A stretch of 64,000 bases of DNA from DATFDN01 sp963818725 (GTDB lineage Bacteria; Pseudomonadota; Alphaproteobacteria; Acetobacterales; Acetobacteraceae): NCBI GenBank assembly GCA_963818725.1, contig CAWFTU010000001.1, positions 434,001-498,000 on the forward strand, in the 5' to 3' direction. The stretch's first letter is position 1. Each line of letters starts with the position of its first letter. Shown piece after piece: positions 9,952 to 18,711 of this stretch. Made by a program: the position numbers and the translations under genes. The notes below the pieces were generated by a model. That model made no database searches, was not told the origin of the DNA, and saw nothing but the letters and a program-made list of their open reading frames with translations.

Positions 9952-10850
9952 GGCACTGCATCGACCTCTGCGCGGTTTACCGGGGCACCCTTACTATTGA
10001 AGGGTGGTCGGAGCGCGGTGCCCCAGAAGTGAGGTATCGGACTCAGGCCATACCGCAATGGTCATCGACCATTGTTAGACCGGACGTCGCAGCTCATTTT
10101 GGAGAGGGGACCGATGGATGGGGGTTCCGGACGGCCGCGGTCCTTCCATCCATTGACGTCGATCACGCCGACATCCTGCTCGATTTCGGCGACGGGCATC
10201 TCATCGAGGCGCCAGGCGTACATTTCCGATCTCCCCCAGACGCGGATTTCGGACGGGTGCTCAGCGCATTTCGTGAGGAAACGAGCAAAGGTGGGCGGGC
10301 CCTGGAAATTGGGTCACGCGCAAGAAGTGGAAACACCTATCGTCACCTGCTGGACGGGAACGTTGACTATGTGGGGATGGACATAGCCGCTGGCCCCAAT
10401 GTGGATGTCGTCGGCGATGCGCACCATCTGAGCCGGTACGTTCAAGGCAAGTTTGATTTCGTCCTGTCAATTTCGGTCTTCGAGCACCTGTTGATGCCCT
10501 GGATGGTCGCCTTGGAGATGAACAAAGTTATGAACGAGGGTGGGTACGCTTACATCCAGTCTCATGCCGCTTGGCCCTTGCATGAGCAGCCCTGGGATTT
10601 CTGGCGCTACTCCAAGGACGCGTGGCACGGCATCTTCAATCCGCACACAGGTTTTTCGATTGTTGACAAGGGGTATGCGATGCAATGCGCGGTCGTACCG
10701 GATTTCGCGGCGGGCGGTTCGGTCCAGGGACTGGACGCACAGCCGTCGTACTTGCTGAGCGCATGCATGGTCCGAAAGACGGGAAAAGCACGTGTACGAT
10801 GGGACGGGGAGGCATCCGACGTGTACGACCTTCACTATGACCACCGCTAA
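9948..10850 (+). CDS. SAM-dependent methyltransferase (class I, type 11-like)
   Basis: A 300-residue protein. The N-terminal 100 residues are unassigned; the methyltransferase core has ALEIGSRARSGNTY (motif I), VDYVGMDIAAGPNVDVVGDA and LSISVFEHLLMPWMVALEM. The GTG at 9948 overlaps the TGA of the glycosyltransferase (GTGA) and has GGAAGG eight bases upstream, indicating translational coupling. An earlier ATG at 9930 is in frame but less well placed. Position suggests methylation of a sugar or glycan intermediate; substrate unknown. Confidence 0.8.
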   Translation: MRHCIDLCAVYRGTLTIEGWSERGAPEVRYRTQAIPQWSSTIVRPDVAAHFGEGTDGWGFRTAAVLPSIDVDHADILLDFGDGHLIEAPGVHFRSPPDADFGRVLSAFREETSKGGRALEIGSRARSGNTYRHLLDGNVDYVGMDIAAGPNVDVVGDAHHLSRYVQGKFDFVLSISVFEHLLMPWMVALEMNKVMNEGGYAYIQSHAAWPLHEQPWDFWRYSKDAWHGIFNPHTGFSIVDKGYAMQCAVVPDFAAGGSVQGLDAQPSYLLSACMVRKTGKARVRWDGEASDVYDLHYDHR

Positions 10851-10862
10851 GGACGGGCAGAC

Positions 10863-11978
10863 CTAGTGGGCTGAGTTGGAAGTTTCCTGGCACTCATGAA
10901 CGTCGTTGGTGCGTTGGCAGAAGCGTCGCACGCTGTCGAGGATGTCGTCGGCGCTCTTGGTCCAGACGAACGGGTGCGGTTCCGCATTGGTGGCCTCAAG
11001 GTAGCGGCGGATCGCCGCCTCCAGGGTCTCGACTGTAGGGAATACTCCGCGCCGGATCTGGCGCACGGTAAGCAGGGCGAACCACCCCTCGACGAGATTG
11101 ATCCAAGAGGCGCTGGTCGGCGTGAAATGCAGATGATAGCGCGGCCGCTTGGCCAGCCAGTCCCGGACCAGCGCGGTTTTGTGGGTGCGCAGGTTGTCGA
11201 GCACCAGATGCACCTCGAGGTCGGAGGGAATGCTCCGGTCGATCTCGTCAAGGAAGGCGCGGAACTCGGTGGCACGGTGACGACGATGGCAGGTCCCGAT
11301 GACCCTTCCGGTCTTTGCGTCGAGGGCGGCGAACAGGTCGAGTGTGCCGTGGCGAAGATAGTCGTGCGTCCCGCGTTCGGGCTGGCCGGGGCGCATCGGC
11401 AGCACCGGCGCGGTTCGCTCGACAGCCTGGATTTGCGGCTTCTCGTCCACACACAGCACCAACGCCCGCTCGGGTGGCGAAAGATACAGCCCGACAATGT
11501 CGCGGACCTTCTCCACGAACAGCGGATCGGTGGACAGCTTGAAGGTCTCGGCCCGATGCGGCTTCAGTGCGAAGGCGTGCCAAATGCGGCAGACTGCCGT
11601 CTGGCTCAGCCCCGTCGCCCTGGCCAGCGAGCGGGTGCTCCAGTGCGTGGCGTTGGTTGGGCTGGCTTCCAAGGTCGTGGTGACCGCCCGTTCAACTTGT
11701 TGGTCCGTGATCTTGCGCGGGGCTCCAGGCCGGGGCTCGTCGAGCAGACCGTCCAGCCCGCGCTCGGCAAAGCGACGCCGCCACAGCGCCACCGTCGCGC
11801 GGTTAATGCCGAGCCGCTCAGCAACGCCGCCATTGGTCGTGCCCGGTTCGGCGCAGGCCAGGACGATGCGCGCACGGGTGGCGAGCGCCTGTCCTGTCTT
11901 GCGTCGGCGGATCCAGCCCTGAAGCAGATCACGGTCGGTTCCAGACAAAGCAATCGGGATCGCGTGAGGGGTGGCCAT
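10863..11978 (-). CDS. IS630-family transposase (DDE)
   Basis: 371 residues. The N-terminal half is helix-turn-helix (ATRARIVLACAEPGTTNG, VAERLGINRATVALWRRRF) with a second HTH-like region (SLARATGLSQTAVCRIW). The C-terminal DDE domain has Asp in LVLCVDEKPQ, Asp in HLVLDNLRTHK and Glu in SASWINLVEGWF. The TAG stop codon is formed at the outer tip of the inverted repeat and uses the duplicated TA. Length and catalytic residues indicate an active enzyme. Confidence 0.94.
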   Translation of the reverse strand: MATPHAIPIALSGTDRDLLQGWIRRRKTGQALATRARIVLACAEPGTTNGGVAERLGINRATVALWRRRFAERGLDGLLDEPRPGAPRKITDQQVERAVTTTLEASPTNATHWSTRSLARATGLSQTAVCRIWHAFALKPHRAETFKLSTDPLFVEKVRDIVGLYLSPPERALVLCVDEKPQIQAVERTAPVLPMRPGQPERGTHDYLRHGTLDLFAALDAKTGRVIGTCHRRHRATEFRAFLDEIDRSIPSDLEVHLVLDNLRTHKTALVRDWLAKRPRYHLHFTPTSASWINLVEGWFALLTVRQIRRGVFPTVETLEAAIRRYLEATNAEPHPFVWTKSADDILDSVRRFCQRTNDVHECQETSNSAH

Positions 11979-12072
11979 GGCAGGTGCCTCCGCTTGCGTG
12001 TCTTTCGCCCCTCAATGAAGAATGTCCCACAGGACGCCCAAAGTGCTCAGAAACTTACGCCTCAGCCCACTA
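10864..12072 (-). mobile_element. IS630-family insertion sequence, intact
   Basis: The element is bounded by TA dinucleotides (10864-10865 and 12071-12072), the usual IS630 target duplication. The ends are inverted repeats: GTGGGCTGAG at the left edge is matched by CTCAGCCCAC at the right edge, and the match continues inward to AAGTTTC with three mismatches over about 25 bases. It contains one full-length transposase gene. It lies between the two convergent methyltransferase genes of the glycan island and does not break an obvious ORF. Confidence 0.92.
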
Positions 12073-12116
12073 GCTCCGTTTGGACAGAGGCGTCGAACCC
12101 TCCCTGCAATATCAGA

Positions 12117-13136
12117 TCAACTACGCAACACGCCCGCAAGGGCACGCATTGGGGCGGTTATCCGCCATGATGTGGAACTCTCCAGCGCCACCACTCGGGA
12201 TGCGAGCTGAGCGGAGCGCGCCTCCGCAAGCTCGGCACGCCGCACGGCTTCGGCCAGTTCCGCGCGCACGCTCTCCAGAGCTGGCTGCACCGCCCGTCCC
12301 GGGTTCTCTGGCCAAATCGCACCGGCTCGCGCTCGGGCCGCTTCCTCCTCCCAATCGGTTGTCGATCGGGGAGCCCTCACCAGGCGGACGAAGAACTCGA
12401 GGTTATGGGAAGAAGTCGTTTGAAAACCACCCAGATCGAAGCACAGCCCGGTCTCGCGAACGATCCGACCCAGTGTTTTCAGAAACGACCAGGGTGTAAA
12501 AACCCAGCAATGGACATCCACGTAGCGGCCCGCGGCGTAGTCGGTGGCCGCCGCACCGAGAAATGACTCGGGGAACAGCGGAAGTTCTTCGACCCGACTG
12601 TAATCGTTCCAAAGCGCCGCGACGTCGGCACGCACTATGTTGGCAAAATAGTCCATGATGCACCGCAGCCCTGGACGCCGGCGCCGCTCTCCGTACGCCA
12701 GCCGGATCTCCTCCATCGGGCTGATCCGGCGACAGGCATCAAACGTAAACCGCTTATCGGGTACGGCGAGGAGGAGCGACCCTCCCTCGCGCAGCGTATC
12801 GTGCATCTCATGGAGCCACCCAATCAGATCTGGAACGTGCTCGATGACGTGCGAGGCCACCACATAGTCCAGCGGGCAGACGTCGCGCAAAAGATCCTTC
12901 GCCGGCTCGTTCGACCAGACATAATCGACGTGAACAACGTCCTCGGCGTTTATGGTCGGATCGCTTGCGTATTTCACTTTCAGGTCTTCCGCCGAGCAGT
13001 GATCTACGTAGTAGACCTCGGACTCGTTCTTGCGGATCAAAGGTCGGCTGAGCGGACCTATCTCCGCGCCGCGCAGGTCTGTCACGTCAAGACCCTGCAA
13101 TATGCGGTCGCGCCTTGTGCCACGGAGCGAATCCAA
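12117..13136 (-). CDS. SAM-dependent methyltransferase with C-terminal coiled coil
   Basis: 339 residues. The methyltransferase core contains LDYVVASHVIEHVPDLIGWL and LREGGSLLLAVPDKRFTFD. A Glu/Ala/Arg heptad region near residues 280-320 follows, and the C-terminus ends with SSTSWRITAPMRALAG, the same SWR-TAP-R motif seen in the glycosyltransferase at 6.7-10 kb. The start is a TTG at 13136 with GAGAGG about seven bases upstream; no ATG occurs in frame until well into the fold. It points toward the IS630 element and is divergent from lysA. Inferred role: glycan-modifying enzyme. Confidence 0.8.
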   Translation of the reverse strand: MDSLRGTRRDRILQGLDVTDLRGAEIGPLSRPLIRKNESEVYYVDHCSAEDLKVKYASDPTINAEDVVHVDYVWSNEPAKDLLRDVCPLDYVVASHVIEHVPDLIGWLHEMHDTLREGGSLLLAVPDKRFTFDACRRISPMEEIRLAYGERRRRPGLRCIMDYFANIVRADVAALWNDYSRVEELPLFPESFLGAAATDYAAGRYVDVHCWVFTPWSFLKTLGRIVRETGLCFDLGGFQTTSSHNLEFFVRLVRAPRSTTDWEEEAARARAGAIWPENPGRAVQPALESVRAELAEAVRRAELAEARSAQLASRVVALESSTSWRITAPMRALAGVLRS

Positions 13137-13282
13137 GGGCAGCCTCTCTCAATGCCAAGTGCTAGGAGGCCCGCTTGTATCAAGCAGTCGTCGATCGTAC
13201 CAAGCCTATCCTGATAGTCGTTGCGGCAGGCCATTGAGACCGGCAGGGCTGACGCTGCTCCGCCTCTGTCCTATCCTCGGCC

Positions 13283-14614
13283 ATGCTCTCACATTTACGA
13301 ACCGACGACCCGGAACCCACCCCCGCCGAACTCCTCGCCGTGCGCCCGCACCTTTCCATGCACGCCATGGACGGCCTCCTGCTCGGCGACGTGCCGCTGA
13401 ACGCCATCGCCGACGCGCTCGGCACGCCGGCTTGGGTCTATTCCGCCGACCTCATGCGCGCCCGCCTTGGCAGGCTCGCCGCCGCGCTCGCGGCCGCCGG
13501 GGTTCCCGCCCACATCCACTACGCGGTGAAGGCCAATGACCACCTAGCGGTGCTGCGCGTGCTCGCCCGCGCCGGCGCGGGCGCCGACGTCGTCAGCGCG
13601 GGCGAGTTGCGCCGCGCCCGCGCCGCCGGGATCGCGCCGGGGGACATCGTCTTCTCCGGCGTGGGCAAGACCACCGCCGAGCTGCGCGAGGCCCTCGCGG
13701 AGGGCATCGCGCAGATCAACGTCGAGAGCGCGGAGGAGCTGGACCGCGTCTCCGCAATCGCGGCGGCGGCGGGGCGGACCGCGCGCGTGGCCCTTCGGGT
13801 AAACCCGGACGTGGACGCCGGGACGAACGCCAAGATCAGCACCGGGCGCGCGCGCGACAAGTTCGGCGTCCCCTTCGCCGACGCCGCCGCGCTGTATACG
13901 CGCGCCGCCGCCCTGCCGGGCCTGTGCCCCGTCGGGCTCGCCATGCACATTGGCAGCCAGATCACCACGCTCGCGCCCTACCGTGCCGCCTATGCGCGCC
14001 TAGCGGAGCTGGTCACGGTATTGCGAGATGCCGGGCAGGCAGTGGAGACGGTGGACTGCGGCGGCGGCCTTGGCATCGGCTACCGCAACGAGCCGGCGCC
14101 CGGACCGGACGCGCTGGGCTCCGTGATCGCGGGCGCGTTCCGGGGCCTCGCGGTCCGAGTGATCGTCGAGCCGGGACGCTGGCTGGTGGGACCAGCGGGC
14201 GTGCTGCTGGCCGGGGTCGTGCTGGTCAAGCGCGCCGGGGCGCAGCGGTTCATCGTGCTCGACGCCGCCATGAACGATCTGGTGCGGCCGGCGATGTACG
14301 AGGCGTTCCATGGCATTGTCCCGGTCTCCGCCGTCGACGCCGCGCTCCCGCTCGCGCCGGCGGAGGTGGTCGGCCCGGTCTGCGAGAGCGGCGACACCTT
14401 CGCGCGAGGTCGGGCGTTACCGGCATTGGCGCCGGGGTCTCGCGTGGCGATTCTGGATGCGGGCGCGTATGGTGCGGTGATGAGTTCGACCTACAATGCG
14501 CGGCCGCTCGCTGCCATCGCAATGATCGACGCCGGGCGGTGGAGCGTGATCCGCCCCCGCCAGCCCGTCGAGGCGCTGTGGCGCGAGGAGCGCATCCCGG
14601 ATTGGCTGGCGTGA
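13283..14614 (+). CDS. lysA: Diaminopimelate decarboxylase
   Basis: A 443-residue PLP enzyme making L-lysine from meso-diaminopimelate. The PLP lysine is Lys83 in HYAVKAND. Other landmarks are the glycine-rich ETVDCGGGLGIGY, IVEPGRWLVGPAG and the C-terminal CESGDTFARGRALP and AYGAVMSSTYNARP. The gene overlaps the next gene by four bases (GTGA), so the two are coupled. Confidence 0.95.
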   Translation: MLSHLRTDDPEPTPAELLAVRPHLSMHAMDGLLLGDVPLNAIADALGTPAWVYSADLMRARLGRLAAALAAAGVPAHIHYAVKANDHLAVLRVLARAGAGADVVSAGELRRARAAGIAPGDIVFSGVGKTTAELREALAEGIAQINVESAEELDRVSAIAAAAGRTARVALRVNPDVDAGTNAKISTGRARDKFGVPFADAAALYTRAAALPGLCPVGLAMHIGSQITTLAPYRAAYARLAELVTVLRDAGQAVETVDCGGGLGIGYRNEPAPGPDALGSVIAGAFRGLAVRVIVEPGRWLVGPAGVLLAGVVLVKRAGAQRFIVLDAAMNDLVRPAMYEAFHGIVPVSAVDAALPLAPAEVVGPVCESGDTFARGRALPALAPGSRVAILDAGAYGAVMSSTYNARPLAAIAMIDAGRWSVIRPRQPVEALWREERIPDWLA

Positions 14615-17169
14615 GTGGGGCCTTGCGCGATCCAGGCCGGCGCCTCGCCGTCCAGCGCGCGCTGGCCTGGGGGGCTATCCTGTTCGAGCGGCTATGGCCC
14701 GCGCTCTGGCCGCCGCTCGGCGTCGCCGGCGTGTTCGCCTGCCTGGCGCTGTTGGACGTGCCACGCCTGCTTCCGCCTCTGGGCCAAGCGGGTCTGCTCG
14801 GCGCGTTCGCGCTGGCCAGTGCCGCCTTGCTCGCGCGCGGACTGGCCCTGCTGCGCACGCCGCGTCGCGACGAGATCGACCGGCGGCTGGAGCGCGCCAC
14901 CGGCCTGCGCCACCGTCCGCTCGCCGCCTTGTCGGACCGTCCCGCCGTGGGTGACGAGACGGCGCTCGCGGTCTGGCGGGCGCACGTCACGCGCGCCGCG
15001 GGCCAGATCCGGCGCCTGCGCGTCGGCGCGCCGCATCCCGGTTTGGCCAGGCGCGACCGTTGGGCGCTGCGCGGCGGGCTTGTCGTCGCGCTGGTTGCGT
15101 GTGGCGGGGTGGCAGGGCCGGACGGGCCGGCCCGGCTGGGCGCGGCGCTGACCCCAAGCCTGCCGCGCGGCGCTCCGGCGCCCGAGACAGAGTTGCAGGC
15201 GTGGATCACGCCTCCCTCGTACACGGGCTTGGCGCCGGTGTTCCTGAAACCGGAAGCGCGCGCGGTGAGTGTGCCCGCCGGCTCGCGCCTGACCGTCAGC
15301 GTGACCGGCGATCCCGCGGCGCCGAGCCTGGAGCTCGCGGGGAGGCGGACCCCGTTCCGGGCGCTCGACACGTCCAGCTTCCAGGTTGAGAGCACGCTGA
15401 GCGAAGGCGGCTGGCTCGCCGTGCGGCGCGGCGGGCGAACGCTTGGGGCGTGGAATTTGACGGTGGTGCCCGACCACCCGCCCGAGGCTGCCTGGAATGG
15501 CGAGCCGGGACCGGGGCGAACGCGGCTATCCACACGCCTGCCCTGGCGGGCGTCCGACGATTACGGCGTGACTGGGCTCGTGGCGGAGCTTCGGCTGCGC
15601 GACAACCCGGACCTGCCCGCGCTGACCGTCCCGATCCCGGTCCCTGGCACGGCCAAGCAGGCACATGGCGTCGCGGAGCCGGACCTGACCGCCCACCCAT
15701 GGGCCGGCCTGCCGGTCATCGCCCGGCTGGTCGCGCACGATGGCGCCGGGCAGACTGGGCGCAGCGCCGAGGCGGCGCTTGTCTTGCCGGAGCGGAGCTT
15801 CCGCAATCCCCAGGCCCGCGCGCTGATCGCGATCCGAAAGAGCCTCGCCCTCCGTCCGGATGACCGCGATACCGCACTGGCCGGGCTGGATACGCTGCTG
15901 GTTGAGCCTGGCTCGATCGGCAAGGGGTCCGGCACCTACGTCAACCTCTCCGGCATCTACTACCTCTTGGAGTTCGACCGGGACTCGGACGCGGTTGGAC
16001 AGGCGCAGGAGCGCCTCTGGCAGCTCGCGCTGCAACTGGAAGAGGGCGCGGCGGCGCGCACCGAGCAGGCGCTGGCGGCGGCGCGCCAGGCGGCGGACGA
16101 GGCGCTCGCCCGGCTGCGCGCCGACCCCAGCCAGGCCAACCGCGACGAACTGGAGAAGAAGCTCCAGGCGCTGCGGGACGCCATCCGCCAGCACATGCAG
16201 GCGCTGGCACAGCAATTCAGGACCCAGCCGCCGCTGCGCATGCCGATGGACCCGGAGACGCGACGGCTGTCCGCGCGCGATCTGGAGCGCATGGCCGAAC
16301 GGGCGCTGGAGGCCGCCCGGCAAGGCGGCACCGAGCAGGCCGCCAAGGCCCTAGCCGAGTTGGAGCGGAAGCTGGATGCTTTGCGCAATGCCAAGCCGAT
16401 GACCGAAGCCGACCGCGCTCGCGCCGAACAGCGGCGCAAGGGACGTGAGGGGGCGGGCGCCGTGCAGGATCTGCTGGCGCGCGAAGGCGGGCTGCTCGAC
16501 CGCGCGCAGCAGCGGGCGCGCGAGGCGGGGCGAAGCAGCGAGGAGGAGTTCCCGCAAGCCGCCGGGGAAGCCCCTCCCGCTGGGGCGCAGCACAGCGCTC
16601 CGCCCTCGGCCGCGCGCGCGCAGGATCAACGCGTGCAGCAGGCGTTGCGGCGGGCGCTCGGCGAGGTGATGCAGCAATTGGGTGACCTGACGGGCAAGGT
16701 GCCGGACAGCCTGGGAGAGGCCGATCGCGCGATGCAGAACGCGGCGAAGGCGCTCGGCGAGGGTCACGACGGCGCCGCGCAGACCGCCGAGATGAAAGCG
16801 GTGGAGTTGTTGCAGAAGGGCGGCCGCGAGGCGGGCCAGCAAATGGCGGGCAAGTTCGGCCGTGGCCGCGACGGACCACCCGGTCAGGAAGGCGCTGGGG
16901 AGGGCGATGGGGACAGCGAGACTTTTAGCCTGTCCGATGATGGGACCGACCAGCCCGGCGAGGGCGAAGAGGACGGACAGAGGCAGGCTGGGCAGGTGGG
17001 ACGCGGCCGCGACCCGCTTGGGCGTACCGGCCCAGGAGGGGAAGGCGTGGACGAAGGCAACGATGTCACGATCCCCGACCAGGCCGACCCCAAGCGGACC
17101 CAACAGATCGAGCAGGAGCTGCGCCGGCGGGGCGCGGACCGCAGCCGGCGCATCGAGGAGTTGGAGTGA
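14611..17169 (+). CDS. TIGR02302/DUF4175 membrane protein, conserved C-terminal tail lost by frameshift
   Basis: 852 residues as written. N-terminal hydrophobic segments (about residues 20-75 and 145-165) are followed by a periplasmic-looking domain (WITPPSYTGLAPVFLKPEA), a Gln/Ala/Arg helical region and an acidic Gly/Glu/Asp-rich stretch, the TIGR02302 layout. It starts at GTG 14611 inside the lysA stop. The frame ends at RRIEELE, but the next frame continues DIDRLLKQF and a stop at 17195-17197, the ending I expect for this family. One inserted base near 17168 would explain this. Cellular role is not established. Confidence 0.85.
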   Translation: MSGALRDPGRRLAVQRALAWGAILFERLWPALWPPLGVAGVFACLALLDVPRLLPPLGQAGLLGAFALASAALLARGLALLRTPRRDEIDRRLERATGLRHRPLAALSDRPAVGDETALAVWRAHVTRAAGQIRRLRVGAPHPGLARRDRWALRGGLVVALVACGGVAGPDGPARLGAALTPSLPRGAPAPETELQAWITPPSYTGLAPVFLKPEARAVSVPAGSRLTVSVTGDPAAPSLELAGRRTPFRALDTSSFQVESTLSEGGWLAVRRGGRTLGAWNLTVVPDHPPEAAWNGEPGPGRTRLSTRLPWRASDDYGVTGLVAELRLRDNPDLPALTVPIPVPGTAKQAHGVAEPDLTAHPWAGLPVIARLVAHDGAGQTGRSAEAALVLPERSFRNPQARALIAIRKSLALRPDDRDTALAGLDTLLVEPGSIGKGSGTYVNLSGIYYLLEFDRDSDAVGQAQERLWQLALQLEEGAAARTEQALAAARQAADEALARLRADPSQANRDELEKKLQALRDAIRQHMQALAQQFRTQPPLRMPMDPETRRLSARDLERMAERALEAARQGGTEQAAKALAELERKLDALRNAKPMTEADRARAEQRRKGREGAGAVQDLLAREGGLLDRAQQRAREAGRSSEEEFPQAAGEAPPAGAQHSAPPSAARAQDQRVQQALRRALGEVMQQLGDLTGKVPDSLGEADRAMQNAAKALGEGHDGAAQTAEMKAVELLQKGGREAGQQMAGKFGRGRDGPPGQEGAGEGDGDSETFSLSDDGTDQPGEGEEDGQRQAGQVGRGRDPLGRTGPGGEGVDEGNDVTIPDQADPKRTQQIEQELRRRGADRSRRIEELE

Positions 17170-17200
17170 CATCGACCGATTGCTGAAGCAGTTCTAGCCC

Positions 17201-17324
17201 CAATACGGTTCACTTAAGGCAAAATCCTGTTCACTTAAGCTATCGGCCGAATACCAACCAATTGAAAATGCAGCATTCGCCTTGGTTCTCCCTGCGGCAC
17301 AAACAACTAAAGTGAACCGTATTG
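17201..17324 (+). mobile_element. 124-bp MITE-like element with 15-bp perfect terminal inverted repeats
   Basis: The ends are CAATACGGTTCACTT (17201-17215) and its exact reverse complement (17310-17324). The element is flanked by 10-bp direct repeats GTTCTAGCCC (17191-17200 and 17325-17334), a clear target-site duplication. The sub-terminal core GTTCACTTAAG occurs twice near the left end (around 17209 and 17230). It has no coding capacity, so it needs a transposase supplied elsewhere; no IS with these ends is in the window. The duplicated target contains the former stop codon of the upstream gene. Confidence 0.85.
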
Positions 17325-17397
17325 GTTCTAGCCCGGACTATCGCCGCGCCCCGGAAAGTCGCATTCTGGGACTCACGAGAATTCGAGGCGAACAGCA

Positions 17398-18003
17398 ATG
17401 GACGATCAGACCGACGCGCAGCCGCCCACCAAGCCGGCCGCGGCACCGCCGGTGGTGGTGAAGAAATACGCCAACCGACGATTGTACAACACGGAGTTTT
17501 CCAGCTACATCACGTTGGACACGCTGGCCGAGATGGTGCGCCAGGGTCGGGACTTCGTCGTCTATGACGCGAAGACCGGCGAGGATATCACGCGGGGCGT
17601 GCTGACGCAGATCATCGTCGATGAGGAGGGCAAGGGGCGCAACTTGCTGCCCACGACCTTCCTCCGCCAGTTGATTGGCTTCTATGGCGACCAGATGCAA
17701 TCGCTGGTGCCCCGCTATCTTGAGCAGTCAATGTCCGCGCTGGCCGAGCAGCAGCAGCAGATGCGCGCGGCGATGCAAAAGACCATGGGAACGCTGTTCC
17801 CGTTCGGCAATCCCGCGATCGAGGAAGTGAGCCGCGCCAACATGGCCATGATGGATCGCGCGCTGAGCCTGTTCACGCCGTTCTACCGGCCCGCCCATGA
17901 CCAGACACCGGAGGCGTGCGAGGAAATCGAGGCGCTTCGCGCCGAGGTGGCGGCGCTGCGCCGCGAGCTGGAGGAGGCTCGGCGGAAAGAGGGCAGGAAG
18001 TGA
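17398..18003 (+). CDS. phaR: Polyhydroxyalkanoate synthesis repressor PhaR
   Basis: 201 residues. The PHB accumulation regulator N-terminal domain is evident from VVKKYANRRLYNTEFSSYITLD, split here at KKYANRRLYNTEF, and GRDFVVYDAKTGEDITR, followed by the C-terminal PHB-acc domain (FLRQLIGFYGDQMQSLVPRY). The last 25 residues form a Glu/Arg coiled coil. PhaR binds polyhydroxybutyrate and represses phasin and synthesis genes. The 124-bp MITE sits 74 bases upstream and could carry or disturb promoter elements. Confidence 0.93.
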   Translation: MDDQTDAQPPTKPAAAPPVVVKKYANRRLYNTEFSSYITLDTLAEMVRQGRDFVVYDAKTGEDITRGVLTQIIVDEEGKGRNLLPTTFLRQLIGFYGDQMQSLVPRYLEQSMSALAEQQQQMRAAMQKTMGTLFPFGNPAIEEVSRANMAMMDRALSLFTPFYRPAHDQTPEACEEIEALRAEVAALRRELEEARRKEGRK

Positions 18004-18073
18004 GCGTGACCGTAGCCGCGCCCGGATTCCCCGCCTCTGCTTGGGTAACGGCACTCCTCCGGGACAGATGCCG

Positions 18074-18709
18074 CTACGGATCGCCTGATCGCGCGGCCGA
18101 GACGAAGGCCCGGATCAGACCCGGATTTTTGATCCGTCGCGCGGTTTCGACCCCGGAAGAAACATCCACGGCCCGGGCGCCGGTGTCGCGCACAGCCCTC
18201 GCCACGTTCTCCGGGGTCAGCCCGCCAGCGAGCAGCCATGGCAGGGGGGGCCTCCAGCCCTGGAGCAGCGACCAGTCGAAGTGCCTGGCATTGCCGCCCG
18301 GACGGGCCGCGTCCTCGGGGGGGCGTGCCTCCAGCACCAACCGGTCCGCGCCGTGCGCTTCGACCGGCAAATCATCCGCGGTGGACACGCCAATGGCGTG
18401 CCAGACGGGCAACCCGAACCGGGCACGCAGCGCCGCTACGCGCGTGGCGGAGGCATAGACTTGCAGTGCATCCAGCGCGACCACGCTGAGCACGGCCTCC
18501 ACGTCCGCATCCGTCGGCTTGACCAGCAGGCCGACCCGGCCGAGCCCGCGCGGGGCGCGCGCCGCCAAGCCGGCGGCCTCGGCGGGGCTGAGATGGCGCG
18601 GGGAGGGGGGAAAGAATACGAACCCCACCCAGTCGGCCCCCGCCTCGGCGGCAGCGTCCAGGGCGCCAGGGTCGCGGACGCCGCAGATCTTGACCTGGAC
18701 GCGGTCCAC
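18074..18709 (-). CDS. trpF: Phosphoribosylanthranilate isomerase
   Basis: 211 residues, a TIM-barrel enzyme of tryptophan synthesis. Motifs are VQVKICGVRDP at the N-terminus (catalytic Cys), ADWVGFVFFPPSPR, LPWLLAGGLTPENV and ARAVDVSSGVE at the phosphate-binding end. The start is GTG 18709, two bases after the TGA of the upstream LapA-like gene (18712), so the genes are tightly linked. Confidence 0.94.
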   Translation of the reverse strand: MDRVQVKICGVRDPGALDAAAEAGADWVGFVFFPPSPRHLSPAEAAGLAARAPRGLGRVGLLVKPTDADVEAVLSVVALDALQVYASATRVAALRARFGLPVWHAIGVSTADDLPVEAHGADRLVLEARPPEDAARPGGNARHFDWSLLQGWRPPLPWLLAGGLTPENVARAVRDTGARAVDVSSGVETARRIKNPGLIRAFVSAARSGDP

Positions 18710-18711
18710 TC

